DNA from: Epiperipatus broadwayi
Taxonomy: Eukaryota > Onychophora > Udeonychophora > Euonychophora > Peripatidae
Direction: 5' to 3'
NCBI GenBank assembly: GCA_028023455.1
Contig: JAQFVV010000207.1
Location: 1,257,243 to 1,321,242, forward strand
DNA length: 64,000 bases
Below, in pieces: positions 23,886 through 36,480 of the stretch. The translations under genes and the position numbers were made by a program. Under the pieces are notes generated by a model that made no database searches, was not told where the DNA came from, and saw only the letters and a program-made list of their open reading frames with translations. The first letter of the stretch is position 1, and each line of letters starts with the position of its first letter.

Positions 23886-25655
23886 TACATATATAAACAA
23901 GAAAATCTACTTTTAATTGTGTCTTTTTTAATTACATCATTACCTTAATAGGATTTAATATAAGTGACAAGTGCTGCTGTTGATCAAATTCAACTTAGGA
24001 TCTATTAAAGTTTTTATAATATGCAACATTACTTGAGATATAAAAATAAATTTATTGTTTATTAATTTAAAACACAGTTATCATATACTTGAATAAAAAA
24101 ATATTGTAGATGTACTTGACCTTTATTAATATTATAGTCTTTATTTAAGATTAAGGTCTTTACCTATGATAAATAAAATAATTTCTAACCTAATAAAAAA
24201 GGACTAGTAATTACCTAAGTATTTACTGGAACGTGATAATTATAAATAAATGCAAACTACAGAATGTACATTCACAGAGTAATAACCATGCTTGTCCCAG
24301 CTAAGAAGATCTGTTGTGTTGAAATGCACTTTAGAAGCTACTTCAACGTTTTATTTTGTTTTGTATTTAGTTATTCTCTGTAACTGCATATTTAGAATAT
24401 GAGTCAACTGATACAATTATGTCTTCTTCCAATTGACATGGCAATCGAACAAAAAATATTTGCAGCAAATTGATTGGATTGCTGCATCAAATTACATTTT
24501 TTATATGTATAACACCCTTTTTTGAAAATTGGGACCACTTTTTTGAAATATTTTTATATATGTGTAGATTTTTTAAATATAAATATTAGGTATTACATGT
24601 TTAAAAAAGTAACAAATTTTTCCATACAATACCTTATGCAAACCATAGTAAACAAGAGATGCTAGGAGGTTTGTGCATCAAAATCTCTATTTAGTGCCCA
24701 TTCATTGAATATCTGCAGACTAGTTTTTTATAACTTGCACAGGATTGTATTACTTTTTTTTTTTTTTGAAAATGTTATATATATAATGTACTTGTTACAT
24801 TTCTTTGTAAAATGATTGTCTAATTTGAAATTTAAAGTTTTCAATAATTTTTTAATGAATATGCTAATTGTTTCAACGAATAACCTTCAATTAATGTTTA
24901 ACAATTTTTTTAATCATCTCCTAACTCTCTATTATATAGAATCTCTTCTTGATTCTGTTTGTTTTCTTTTTTTATTAATTCATGTTTTACAAATTTAATT
25001 TGCGTGAAATGAGAAGTCGTCAGAAACAATTAAATTACCTGTCTAGAGAATGAAAAAACTGTTCTTTTATTTGTGTAAATAACTTTTTAAGTTATTAAGT
25101 TAGTTAATTTACAAAGTGATTTTGCTTCGTCAAAGAAATCATGAAGATAATAACAACAATAATCTAATTAGTTTCACTTTATGTAATTGCTGATACAAAA
25201 ATCATGCTATTAGAAGTAAATTACACGATTAATTAATTCTAATAACGGAACGTCAGTAATCAAATAAAGAAGAGAACAAACCAAACTCTATAAGTCTTTT
25301 AAAAAAAACAAAACATTTATTTCTTCAACCTAGCTGAAATAACTACTAAAACATTTTAGCACTATATTTATGACTTGACACAATTACAATTATGTACAAT
25401 AAAAATAAATTTTAAACTAACTTTTTTAAGGACATTTTTAAAATTGCAATTTTCATAATAAGCAATCAATGTTTGTCTGGTCAATATTTTTTTGATTTTT
25501 AATAATAATAATAATCGAATGTTTTCTTGCTTGGTATTTATAAAAAAAAATCGAGCTTCAGAAATAACATACCAGGCAAGTGATGAAACTCGTTTGCAAT
25601 AATGAAGGAATTCTATTTCATAATTATCACATGGTGACACTCGTCCCTTCTTAGA
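23886..25655. other. AT-rich stretch with no supported feature
   Basis: About 1.8 kb with poly(T) tracts near 24750 and scattered AT repeats. Short frames (60-90 codons) show no family resemblance. I see nothing else. Confidence 0.5.
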
Positions 25656-25733
25656 GTCCCTAAAGATGTAGTGGTTAGTGATGCACCCTCACGATCTGAA
25701 GTTCGAATCTCTATAGAACTTGAACATTTTTAG
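25656..25733 (+). repeat. tRNA-like (SINE head) sequence
   Basis: A box-A-like TGTAGTGGTTAGTGATG (from 25667) is followed at normal spacing by a box-B-like GTTCGAATCTC (from 25701). These are the internal RNA polymerase III promoter elements of tRNAs. The acceptor and T stems do not pair, so this is a tRNA-derived SINE or tRNA relic, not a gene. No poly(A) or defined 3' tail is evident. Confidence 0.45.
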
Positions 25734-28700
25734 ACATATTTTAAAGAAAACTTACCATATATATATATATATATTCAATATAGACTGTTCTTTGCAAAAT
25801 TAATTATCCCTTATTAGTTTTTGTCCATATCCAGCTAATCTTAGCTAACGGTAAATAAAAAAAAAATATTCCAAAATATATTTACTCCATAAGTAAGTAT
25901 TTTTTTCACTGTTTACCTAGGGGATAGATTTTGGATATTGTTTCGCCAAACAAATTTTTAAATATTTTTATTTATTTCTAGTCAAAAAAAATTTATGACC
26001 ACTAATATGGACAAATAATAAAATAGAAATGAATATAAGCAGACATTTGTAAATCAGTAACATTCATGAGATGAACATAATATTAAGTCACTACTGATAG
26101 TCTTACTGTTTTTTTCAACTTTAATTATTTTTTTGTGATTATTTTAACCATTTATTTGCTAATTATATGTTCATCCTATGGTAAAAAGTAGAACTAAATA
26201 ATAATCATTTAATAATGTTAACAAAAATCACAAGATGTCAGTATTACACAGATATAACTTGTTACAAATAACTGATGTCTCACCCTCGGCATCACTGATA
26301 GTGTTTTGCTTTTTTCTGCGTAAGAACAGTAGTGAGAGCTTTGAGCATTTTGAATACATATATTCTCCATAATTTGTTTACATATTTATATTTTTTTATA
26401 AAATGTATGTGTAATATTTATTATTTTAGAAAAGTATGATTAGTTTCAGACTTCGTTGGAAAATATTTACTCTTAGAAGAAGACATGTAATGAAAAATCA
26501 ATAACATACAACATAATTAATATAAAAAAAATTTCACTTTCTTTTATTATATTTTAAATATTATAGTATCAAATTTTAAATTTTGTACTTGTGTGTTATC
26601 CTGATTTGTTTTAAATATCTAGTTTCATGGTTATACAAATATTGGTCATAGTTAACTAATCCATTTATTCAGGCATGGGTTCAATGCCCAAGAAATCTAG
26701 AAATTTAATGTGCATCTTTAGCCATCTATTAAAAAATTTTGCTAATATTTATTTTACAGCTTTAAAATTCACACACACACATATAGTTTTAATATTGTAA
26801 TTTCAAAAAAAATTCTAGACATCAGGATAATCAAATAAGCAGGAATTTCAAGGTATGATAAAATCCCCAATGATGAGCACTCATTGTATTCTTGGTGGTC
26901 GTGAACTTTGTGATATTATTTTGGGAAAATATTATCAATAACTAAAAACTTGATTTTTTTGGAAGGTTTATGATTATTTATGCATAGTAATTGTATGATA
27001 ATTATTTGAAATCAAAATATATATTATTACATATTTATTTTTTACAAAAATATATTATTTTAATTATAATAGACTATATTTCACTGAGTAATGTTACCAT
27101 GAAAATTACAATGATGGGAAATGGAATCTGTTACAAAAAAATGTCATTTAGAATCTGTTAGAAAATATAGCAATATCATAAAATTTACTAAAAAAATTTA
27201 TACCTTTAAAGCATAAATTGATAGATTTACTAGATATCCATAATTACTAGTTCAGATTTTTAGAACAAACATCAAACAAAGATTTTTTTTTCAAATTCTC
27301 TCTGCTACACCCAGCAGTTAATGATGAAAACAGTGCTTTGATTCAAATCTAATTTTTAAAATAATTATGTAAATGAAATGTGATTTTTTAAAACTTTATT
27401 TAATTTCTAAACAAAAATTACTTTCAAATGAAGTCAAAATTATTATATTCTGATAAATAATAATCATTTAATATTAAAATGAAAGTTGAAATATTATATC
27501 AAGTGAAAACAAAGAAATCTGTCAAAGTACAAACAGATTAACATTTAAAATTTTTTAATTATAATGTTATATTTCTATATTTTTGATATTAGCCATATTT
27601 TTCAACAGAGCATTAGAATTTCAATTTTTGACCAATTTGCCCTCTGGTGAATTTTTTCATTACTATTATATGTTAAAATGGGTGTAAAACAGTATATTTT
27701 ATTACAAGAAATTTGCACAGTAAAAATTTTGCATTAGAAGGTGGAAAATTCAAAATTCCTGCTTTTACAATAGACATAATCCCCACCATGACATGTTCAG
27801 CCATTGTCTGTTGCCAAAACTATAAAACATTTGGCATTTTATGACATTATAGTTCCAATGACCCAAAAACATTCATTTGTGAATTTATTATGGTTTTAGA
27901 TAATTTTTTAAAATAATTTACACTATATTTATTAGATATCAATAATATAAATTATTAATAACTTATTTTGACTTGAAATAATTTATTTTCGAAAATATAA
28001 TGTTATATTAGCAGCTAACATGAATATGGCATAAAGCTATTTATAAGCTTAGTTTCTATGTAAGCAATCTACTTAAACTAATTGTAACGATATATAAATA
28101 TGTCGTTACATTAATTTAAAATAAAAACTTAAAAGTTCACAAATAAAAGTAAAAAACTAAACACTAAAATTAAAATGTTTGTTAAACATATATACATTTG
28201 CACAGATGCCAAACTTTAAAAATATTTTTTTTAAAAAAAAAACAAATAAATAAGTATTTGAACGTACTTTTTTTATAAAAAAAAAGTACAAGATTTAAAA
28301 ATAAAAACAGGTATTAATTAATTCTTGTAATCTGTAAATGGAAATGATTGTTTATAAATTGTTTGAAAAGCAAGCTAGCCTTGGGCTCTTGTATAATTAA
28401 AATGATCTGATGAAAGATAGATAAGAAATAAAGAGAAATTAGCTTGACCAATAGAAGCACTAAGCCTTGGCTTGGACCCTAATGAAAGTGATGGACTAGT
28501 GACGTTTTGTTGATTGAATCCATGTGGATAATATAAAAAGGGAAATACAGTTTTTTCTGACAGTTCCAGTGTTTTGTGTTTGAGAGATGTGGTAGGATAC
28601 ACATACCACACTCTCTATTTAAAAAAAAAAATGAAAAGACTGTGATACCTTGAACCAGCTATTGCCATCTCCAGAACATTATCTTCCAATGGATGCATCA

Positions 28701-30982
28701 TGGGAATTAAAAGCAGAAACCTGGACTCTTCTACTGTGAGCAATGAACTTTACAAATTAACAACAACAAAAAAAGTAATTAAGAACTTTCGTTATTGTTT
28801 TTTTTTAAAGATTCAGCTAATTAAAATTTTAAAATGAACTCTTATTTGATTTTCAAATTAATAATTGATTGTTTAAATTTATATAGTTAAGTTTTGCTAA
28901 AATCATTTCCATTTTATTATTTTTGTTTGTAGTAATATTTATTGTAGAAATTATAAAATGCATTACATTTAAGTTGGGTATAGACATTGCATAGATTCGT
29001 TAGCGGTTGATTATGTTGTGGTTTTCACAGTCGATTAGAATATATAGGTCAACGATGTCACTGCAGTGTCTTATGATGAACACCAAAGGGTCTCCTGTAT
29101 TCCCTCAGCAATTGACGTTATCGATTGACTTTGTATTTTGATCGGTTGTGTTTAATTTGGAATGTTTTTGACCATGGAATCTGTGCAGCCGATCTATACT
29201 TGACATTATAAAATAAATTGTATAAAAATAATCTGTGCGAATGTATTTAAATGTTAAATTTAAGTCAGGCATGAATGGCTATATAGTTTTGTAAAGTTAT
29301 ATTAAGGGAGGGTAATCTTAGGTTATTCATTTCATAGTTGAATTGGTTCAATGGATTGGATATATTTGTGTAATTGTAGATGTAGTATGAGATCTGCTAT
29401 GGGCAGGATTATATATATATATATATATGCCACACACCTTCTGTTTGCCTATGGATGGTTTTGTAAGATGGCAAAGGACCGCAGTCCATTCCTATGGAGT
29501 TTTATGTTTGTTGTTCTTACTTGCCAACAGATGTGGCATTCCTGGTTGGTAGAGAGACAATTTTTTCTCTAATTCTACTTGCTGTTCAGATGTACATTCC
29601 TGACAGTATAGTATTTTGTGTTGTTGTATTTTCATGCTACATTGAATACATAAATGTATCAGATGGATTGGCACTGGTTTGATTGTGAAATTTGTTGCCT
29701 AAGGTTAAATCAGGGAAGAATATTTTCTTTTCAAATGCAGATCTATATAGTCTATTCATACTCGACTCACTAAATAAATATTAAACTCATGGTTGTAATT
29801 TACTTAAATGCAAAACTAAAGATTAATAGAAAAATCTAAAATGTTGAATTCATTCCTCAAAATTTAAATGTTATTTTATATGTGCGTAAATAAATATTTT
29901 TATGTGTTAATTTCTGGCAGTGGTTTTTATTCTTTTATATTTAAGATATACAATTTATATTTTATTATCTCTGCTACTCCACTGAGCTAGTGACTTGGGC
30001 TAACGATCTGAATATTTAAATAAAGTGGAATCTTAACAGCGCGTATCTGCCTACTCTATAAATTTTTCTAGGTTTAAATGCCTAGATAGCACCCTGTAGA
30101 GCAGATATTGTAGTTTGCGGTTAGATTCGATCTTCACTTTCATTTTGATCGTTATATTATGAATATGAAAAATATTACAATTTTGCAATAAATATTCAAA
30201 AATTTAACTTTTAAAGCACAATTTATTAGATATAAGAGAAATAAATAATTCTTCATTTGGATGTTTAAAAATAATAAGAATTTAAAAATATTTTATTGAT
30301 TTTATAAACTGAAAATAATCTTTCTAGAAATGATGACATGTAAAGTCTTTGTTTTGAATACAATCTCATTTTTTTAATATTTACAAAAACAAGATGTGAA
30401 CATTTAAAATTGTTTTTAGTACTAAACAAAAATATCTATCAAATGAAGTCAAATTTATTATTTTCTGATAAGTAATAATCATTTTATCAAATATTCTATG
30501 TTGATGTGTGAGACAAAAAAAAATGTCAGAAAATGCTGAAATGTGAGAGAGATGTGCTGCATTGCAAGAGGGTTAATATAAAATAAATACATAAAGTGAA
30601 ACTATTATAATTAATTATAAGTAATAATAACAAATAATAAATAAATATTATAACATGTAAAAGCCAAGGTCTATATATATTAAAGCAGTAATCAAATATC
30701 CTTTTCGATGTTAGTTACGGAGACACCACGTCTTTTGAAAAATTTTTGTCTGTATGCGACGCGATGTGATGGGTTTAATGTTTGCATGCGCCATCTCTTG
30801 GTCAATTTTGGTCACAATTTCTTCATTTTAGACTTATTTGATAGGAAATTCATGCTTTCAATTTTAGTTCTAAAAACATCCACATATAGCGTTATACTTT
30901 TTCAAAAAAATCAATAATTTTGACAGCCTACTTGTTACACCCCTCTGTCTTTGTTCTCTGATTGGATACTACCAAATCTTCT
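25734..30982. other. AT-rich non-coding stretch with old dispersed repeats
   Basis: No supported gene. An interspersed repeat word is visible: 27410-27475 (CAAATGAAGTCAAAATTATT followed by TCTGATAAATAATAATCATT) matches 30420-30485. The patch 28375-28630 has a TATA-like ATATAAAAAG near 28534 and ends in a run of A, which could be a small retroposed unit, but I cannot identify it. An (AT)n tract lies near 29411. GC-richer patches near 29340-29690 and 30700-30800 hold frames of 60-78 codons with no recognised domain. Confidence 0.4.
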
Positions 30983-31420
30983 AGGCGTGTTTCTAAATGG
31001 CAGATTGACAAACGAGCAACACTAACAAAGACAATTCACGTTATACACATTCATAATGATTTTGTTGTAATAATTACATTTATTGCAATTTTTTATGTTC
31101 ACAAATAATAAAATATAGTTCTCTATCAAATTATAAAGTTTGACTCGGAAAATTTTAAATATTAGAAGAAAAATACATTTGGAGAAATATCTGTAACAAA
31201 TAATTATTGCTACATAAAGTAATCAGGAAATTCCTAAGGCGTGTTTCTAAATGAAGATTCAGACATGACAACGAAGCTGTGTACGTTCGTAATTGAAGTA
31301 AATAATAACATCTATCGTAATTTTTTACATTCATAAATAAGATTTGATGTTACTTTATGGAAATATAAAGTTTGATTTGGAAAATTTTAAATTTTACAAG
31401 AGAAATAAGCAAACTGGAAA
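30983..31420. repeat. Tandem duplication, period about 253 bp
   Basis: AGGCGTGTTTCTAAATG occurs at 30983 and 31237. The following 180-200 bases match with many substitutions, including ATAAAGTTTGA.T.GGAAAA and TTTTAAAT. Non-coding; no terminal inverted repeats. Confidence 0.7.
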
Positions 31421-31701
31421 TAAAAAGAGAATTACTCGACCGCTGTTGATCTGAATAACGGCCCAATCATTGGTTGAGTTATAATTCTTTTGTTTTACTG
31501 CTACCTATTTTTTACACATTTTTCTTATATTTTTCGACAGTTATTAACATTATTTTTATTTTTTCGTTACATTTAACCAATTTGAATCTAAAATTATTCA
31601 ATTTTTAGAAGCTGAATTAAAAAAATTCTGTGTATTTTAGATTAATATTTTAACAAAAGAACTGATTGCAAATGACACAGACCAATCACATTGTTCTCAG
31701 A

Positions 31702-31767
31702 TTTAAGTAGAGGGCCACTAGCTAAAAGAATCAGTTTAAGTAGAGGGCCAATAGCTAAAATCATCAG
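31702..31767. repeat. 33-bp tandem repeat, two copies
   Basis: TTTAAGTAGAGGGCCA followed by CTAGC or ATAGC, TAAAA and ATCAG occurs at 31702-31734 and again at 31735-31767 with three mismatches. A minisatellite-scale duplication. Confidence 0.8.
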
Positions 31768-32759
31768 TGAAAGGGATATCCTCACATTCTCTTTTTATAA
31801 AAAATTCATATAAAAATGTTTGATGTATTCTTTATAGATAATGTGTAATTAAATTAAACCAGTTACTCTTTATAAATCATGTATATAATAATGATCCATT
31901 AATTATCAAGATGGATAAGTAAGTAAAGATATTTGACTATTATTTTGATACATATAGACATCAATGTTTACATGTTATAATGTTTACATTTTAATTATTA
32001 TTGTTAATTATAATAAATTATAATATTTCTACTTTATTTATCAATATTAAAAAATAGAAATGTAATGTTAAATATAATAAAGTAAAATAAATGCACTACT
32101 ATTTTGACAGCCATTTTGTTTTTTAACATTTATTGTATGCCCCTGGAACTGTATATTAATAAATTGTCTGTCCAGCACACAAGTACAAAATTTTGTTAGA
32201 TTTGAATAATCTGGATATTAATTAATTCATTCCAGGTTTACAATCTAAGTTAAAACAATTTCGATTTTCTTAATCAAATACTTTTATTAGTGGGATAGAA
32301 TTATCCAATAATAAAGTTATTGTTCTTTATAAATTTTACTATTTATTTCAGTTTAATATTAATTTTTTGCATTTGCAAAGTTGATATAATATTTTTAAGA
32401 ATACTTTTCACTTGTAAATGTATATTTCTAACAATTTTTTTTTTTTGAAAATATAATAAATAATAAAAGTGGTGGGTTGATGATTTGCTGATAGTATGTA
32501 GATAAATATGCAATATGTCAGTAGAACTGAAAATGGAGTTAGAAAGTGATCAACAGTTTCTTCTTCTTTATGACATAAAAATGGATTTCATCTATATTTG
32601 CATTTACTAGTCTTACTGGAGAAAAATATTTTTGTAGGAAGAACTCAAGATATAAAAAAATATTTTTTTAGTTATATGAATATTAAAAAAAGTAATTAAT
32701 ATTTGAGGCCTGTTAATCTGTTTAGAAAAAACTGCAAAAAACAAAAAGCTTATATACAA

Positions 32760-34711
32760 ATAAAGATATATTTAGTGATCTTGAAACAGACACACCAATA
32801 ACAACTGACATTGTTTTTCAATTTGCAATAATAGCAAACACATGTTACCCAGGACCACAAAGCATTCCCAAATTTGTGCTTAAACATCTTAGCCACTGCA
32901 GAGCCAAATACCTATGTGATCTCACTAATTACATATCCCCAAAAATTTACAACATACAAAGTCAATATCCAATCGCAATGGTTTCTTTTAACAAAAAACA
33001 AACAGCATTATCATCTTTATCTGATCTACAACCAATCTCAATGGGAACTTTAGTAATAAAAATTTATTAAAAAAGTAATAAAGGAGAAAATAGAACAACC
33101 CATACTCCCTGTGTTATCATCAGCTCAATATGCCAAAAAAGCTCACCATTGGCCAGGGTGCCTAATGTACAAGACAATTATTAAAGCAGTAAAGAAAATA
33201 AAAAAATATGTATCGATTATAGTTCAGCTAAACATTGAGGCAGTTTTTGCCTTGGTGCCCATTGCCAAATTATTAGATATGTTAAAAAACAAGAATACTT
33301 CCATTCCTACTATATATAATAGCGAATCTACTACACAGCTGTGAAATTCATATCACACTGAATGGGAAAAAATCACCATCTTTCAGACCAAGTCAATTTA
33401 TTTCATAAGGATCTCCCCTCAGTGCTTTGCTCTTCACGCTATATATAAACTCTCTATTAATAATGATACAGAAAAAATAAAAGGTATTCAAAACACTGCT
33501 TTAAATATATCCATAGTCTATATGGATGATGTAACCATTTTCCATAATAAAGAATTATGGCTCAAATTTTAACTTAAAAATAAACACAAATAAAACTGCT
33601 GCATAGTCAATATACACAGGAAAGCACTGTACAGAGATGTTTAATAAAAAACTGTCTGCTTTCCTTGGTTTTCCATTCTACCTTGGCAACAATGGAAATG
33701 AGGCAAAAAATTCAAATTAAAGAAAGATGCTGACAAAATCACAACCTCACTTGAAAAGTCATACCTATCAATATACACAAAGTAGCACTATATAATCAAC
33801 TTATAATTACAAAAATTACCTACTACATACCTATAATCAAATTTGCTACAACATTCATATCTAAAATCTCATCAATCTGTAACAAACTAATATCGAAGAA
33901 AAAGACAGGGTGATATTTTTAAAAAAACCTGAGCAGGATGCTATTTAGCAATGGACTTGGACTCCATACAGTCAATGTATTTCAATAAATCTGTTAACAG
34001 TCACCATAAAAAGATTTCCAGATCTGGAGTGTGTGATTAATATAACACCCACAGACAGACCACCCCCTTTATATGGATATCTATCCACACTGATTGAAAA
34101 ACTCAAGCCAATATATAACAATATTACTCAATAATGACAAGAAGAATACATACTGGGACATTTATAATATCCTAAACCCAAACTAGACACCTCATTTATG
34201 TCTATCAGATCTTGGAATAGACAACAGTTCAATACTGCTACAATTCAGAAAGTGGTCACTAGAACCAAAATTATTTGATTTTTCTGCTTGTTTAATCTAA
34301 ATGTTTTATTCAAAACACACTTCCTTAGACTTTGTAAATTATATACAAATATAGACCCTCTTTGTGGACTGTCATGGAGAAGAAGAGACATAGGATCATT
34401 TTCTTCATCCCTGCACTGCACTGGAAACATTACATCACATTATGTTTACCACATACAGAAAGGCTAATATTTCAATTGATGAAATATTAAATACATTTAA
34501 GAAAGGCAACATGTCTGCTATTTGTGCAGCAACATACAGCCTTAGGTCTACTGGTGTACCAGCTGCACCTTCACCCTTGCTAATAGCCCTTGACACACCC
34601 AGCAACATACTCAATAAAACTAGAATTGATCAGAAAAAAGACAGCATCTTAGTTCAACCAGATGTGTTTGCAGCCACATGGTCACACATAAAACCGAGAT
34701 CCAGTCTATGA
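32760..34711 (+). pseudogene. Decayed LINE reverse transcriptase with a YMDDVT motif
   Basis: Translation in shifting plus-strand frames recovers an RT in correct order. The first block, around 32870-33070 (a 64-codon frame), ends SDLQPISMGTLVIKIY, matching the RPIA.G..RR..K finger motif. GSPLSALLFTLYINSLL (33410-33460) is motif B, preceded by a stop where the conserved Q would be. VYMDDVTIF (33517-33545) is motif C with both aspartates. GLGLHTVN near 33957 matches the GLGLRS.. block that follows RT in R2/CRE-like and related LINEs. A WNRQQFN block near 34215 and a short Cys/His-rich segment near 34360-34430 follow. At least six frameshifts or stops separate these pieces. The RT order makes the identification secure; the clade is uncertain. 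The 89-codon frame at 34442-34711 may be its 3' part or chance. Confidence 0.65.
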
Positions 34712-34992
34712 AATATAAGTCCAATATGATAGATGGTGACCCATTCAATGTCAGCAATTTTCAGCTTTAAAGAAATGCAAGTATAAACTGAACTAAATAG
34801 AAAACCAGAATCTAAAACAAACAAAAAAGTATGTAGAAATGATAAAAACATGTACTGAAAAGATGTCTTAATTGGTCCTTTTGCATAGTTATAATTTGTT
34901 TTGCAATTGTAACAGAAATCAGTGTATTACTAGATGTGACTCTGTAACCTCTTAGACTCAAAGTTTTGCTTTGAAACATCATCATCATCATC

Positions 34993-35023
<31 letters not shown>

Positions 35024-35339
35024 CAACAATAACAACAAACAGTACTGGCAGTCATTTATAAATGTGTATATCCATTCCAACTCTTTTTCAAAAATGAAAA
35101 ATAAATAGTCAAAAATTAGGTTTATCTTAACAAATGAATCTTTAACTCACCAATTTACCACATATAGAATATATTCATCTTTTTTATGTTTATCTGATAT
35201 TTTATGATGTTGGCTTTTAGTTACCTCAGCAAAAAACATTTCTTTCTGAATGTTTTCAATTCTGTATCTAAATGTAACTCTTTAGTATATTTTATTTTTG
35301 GTCATATTTTTCTAATGGAAAACACATTGAACTTGTATA
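34712..35339. other. AT-rich gap with no gene
   Basis: Holds the compound microsatellite and otherwise AT-rich sequence. Nothing else is recognisable. Confidence 0.5.
34979..35037. repeat. Compound microsatellite (ATC)n(ATA)n(ACA)n
   Basis: Runs of ATC, then AAT/ATA, then AAC/ACA trinucleotides follow one another without interruption. Confidence 0.9.
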
Positions 35340-36480
35340 AAATGTTTATGAGATAAAACTTATTATATAGATAGGGTCTACTGCTCCTAAGATTCCATGA
35401 TCAAATTCAACACAAAATAATTTTTAGGAAACCAACCATTTATTATTCCATTTTACATGCCTAATCCAATAAAGGTGTGATTTTACAATAATAGTCTCAA
35501 TGGAATCATGTCCAGTAAATTGAAATACATATTTTTTGGTTTTATGATCTTCTGTTGTATTTTTAAAATTTCATGAAGCAACCATAAAACAAACTTTTTA
35601 ATTAATTTATAATATGATAATAGGATGTCCAACTTTCACTTCCATACAACAAATTAGGTGTAGTGAAAGTTATATATATATATATATATATAGCTAACTC
35701 ATTTGATGTAGTTATGTTATTGTGATGGAATGTTCTAAGTTAAAAGCAGCAGTATCACATTAGTCCTTGGTTGAAGATCAACATCTAAATTAATTTTTCT
35801 ATTTATAAATCTACTAAGGTGGTTGAACTGATTTATATTCTCAAGTTGATAATCATTCAAGCTAAAAGTTGCTGAAGATTTTTCTTCCATCAATGGCTGA
35901 TAAAGTACTTGTTTTTGAACATTAATTAATAAACCAAGACAATTATAAATTCCATATAAAACATTAAGAACTTTCTGTGAATTGTCTTTTCAACTGGGAA
36001 AAATAGTACAGCCAATACAGTACCCATGAAAATGTTTTTATTTCTCTCTTTAATTGATTCAAAATAAAAATTTTACCATTAAAGCCGTATTGCATCTGGA
36101 TTCCTTTTTGATTAAATCTTAAACAATTGAAAAGACCAAAGTCCACAAAAACTAAAACAATGTTGGAGCAAATATATGTTCTTGTTTAACACCAGTTTTC
36201 ATTTCAAATATTCAGATTTTCCACCTGTAGTAATAACAATTCATATCATTCCATCACAGAGAAGCTGTATAATGTGAACAAATTTTGGTTTATAACCAAC
36301 TAATTACAAACCTGACCTGTTAACTGAATCAAATATCTTGACAAAACCAATGAAAATAATATATAAATCATTCATTTGTTCTCAATACTTTTGTTTACAT
36401 TTGCCTGGCATTAAAACATATTTATAGTGCTTTTTTACTCTTCATTTATAATTATAAGCAATATATTATACAAAATTCTT
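35340..36480 (-). pseudogene. Decayed LINE reverse transcriptase (AFxVN.. GVKQGC type)
   Basis: Minus-strand translation across frame changes gives, in RT order, FVKIFDSVNR (36349-36318; motif A, equivalent to F.KAFD.VNR), TGVKQEHIFAPTLF (36200-36156; motif B, usually GVKQGCVLAPTLF), GIQMQYGFNGKIFILNQLKR (near 36090-36040, inside a 60-codon frame), and LLINVQKQVLYQPL followed by a NQFNHLSRFI block (35940-35800). The motif C position reads YCIGC where YADDC is expected, so the catalytic aspartates are lost. The pattern resembles the RT of LINEs annotated as F52C9.6-like. No endonuclease domain is visible upstream. Confidence 0.7.

Noticed and set aside
25656-25733. A functional tRNA gene
   Set aside because: Boxes A and B are recognisable but the acceptor and T arms do not pair, so it is a tRNA-derived relic.
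28375-28630. A promoter with TATA box (ATATAAAAAG near 28534) and first exon
   Set aside because: TATA-like words are frequent by chance in DNA this AT-rich, and no downstream coding exon or splice pattern was found.
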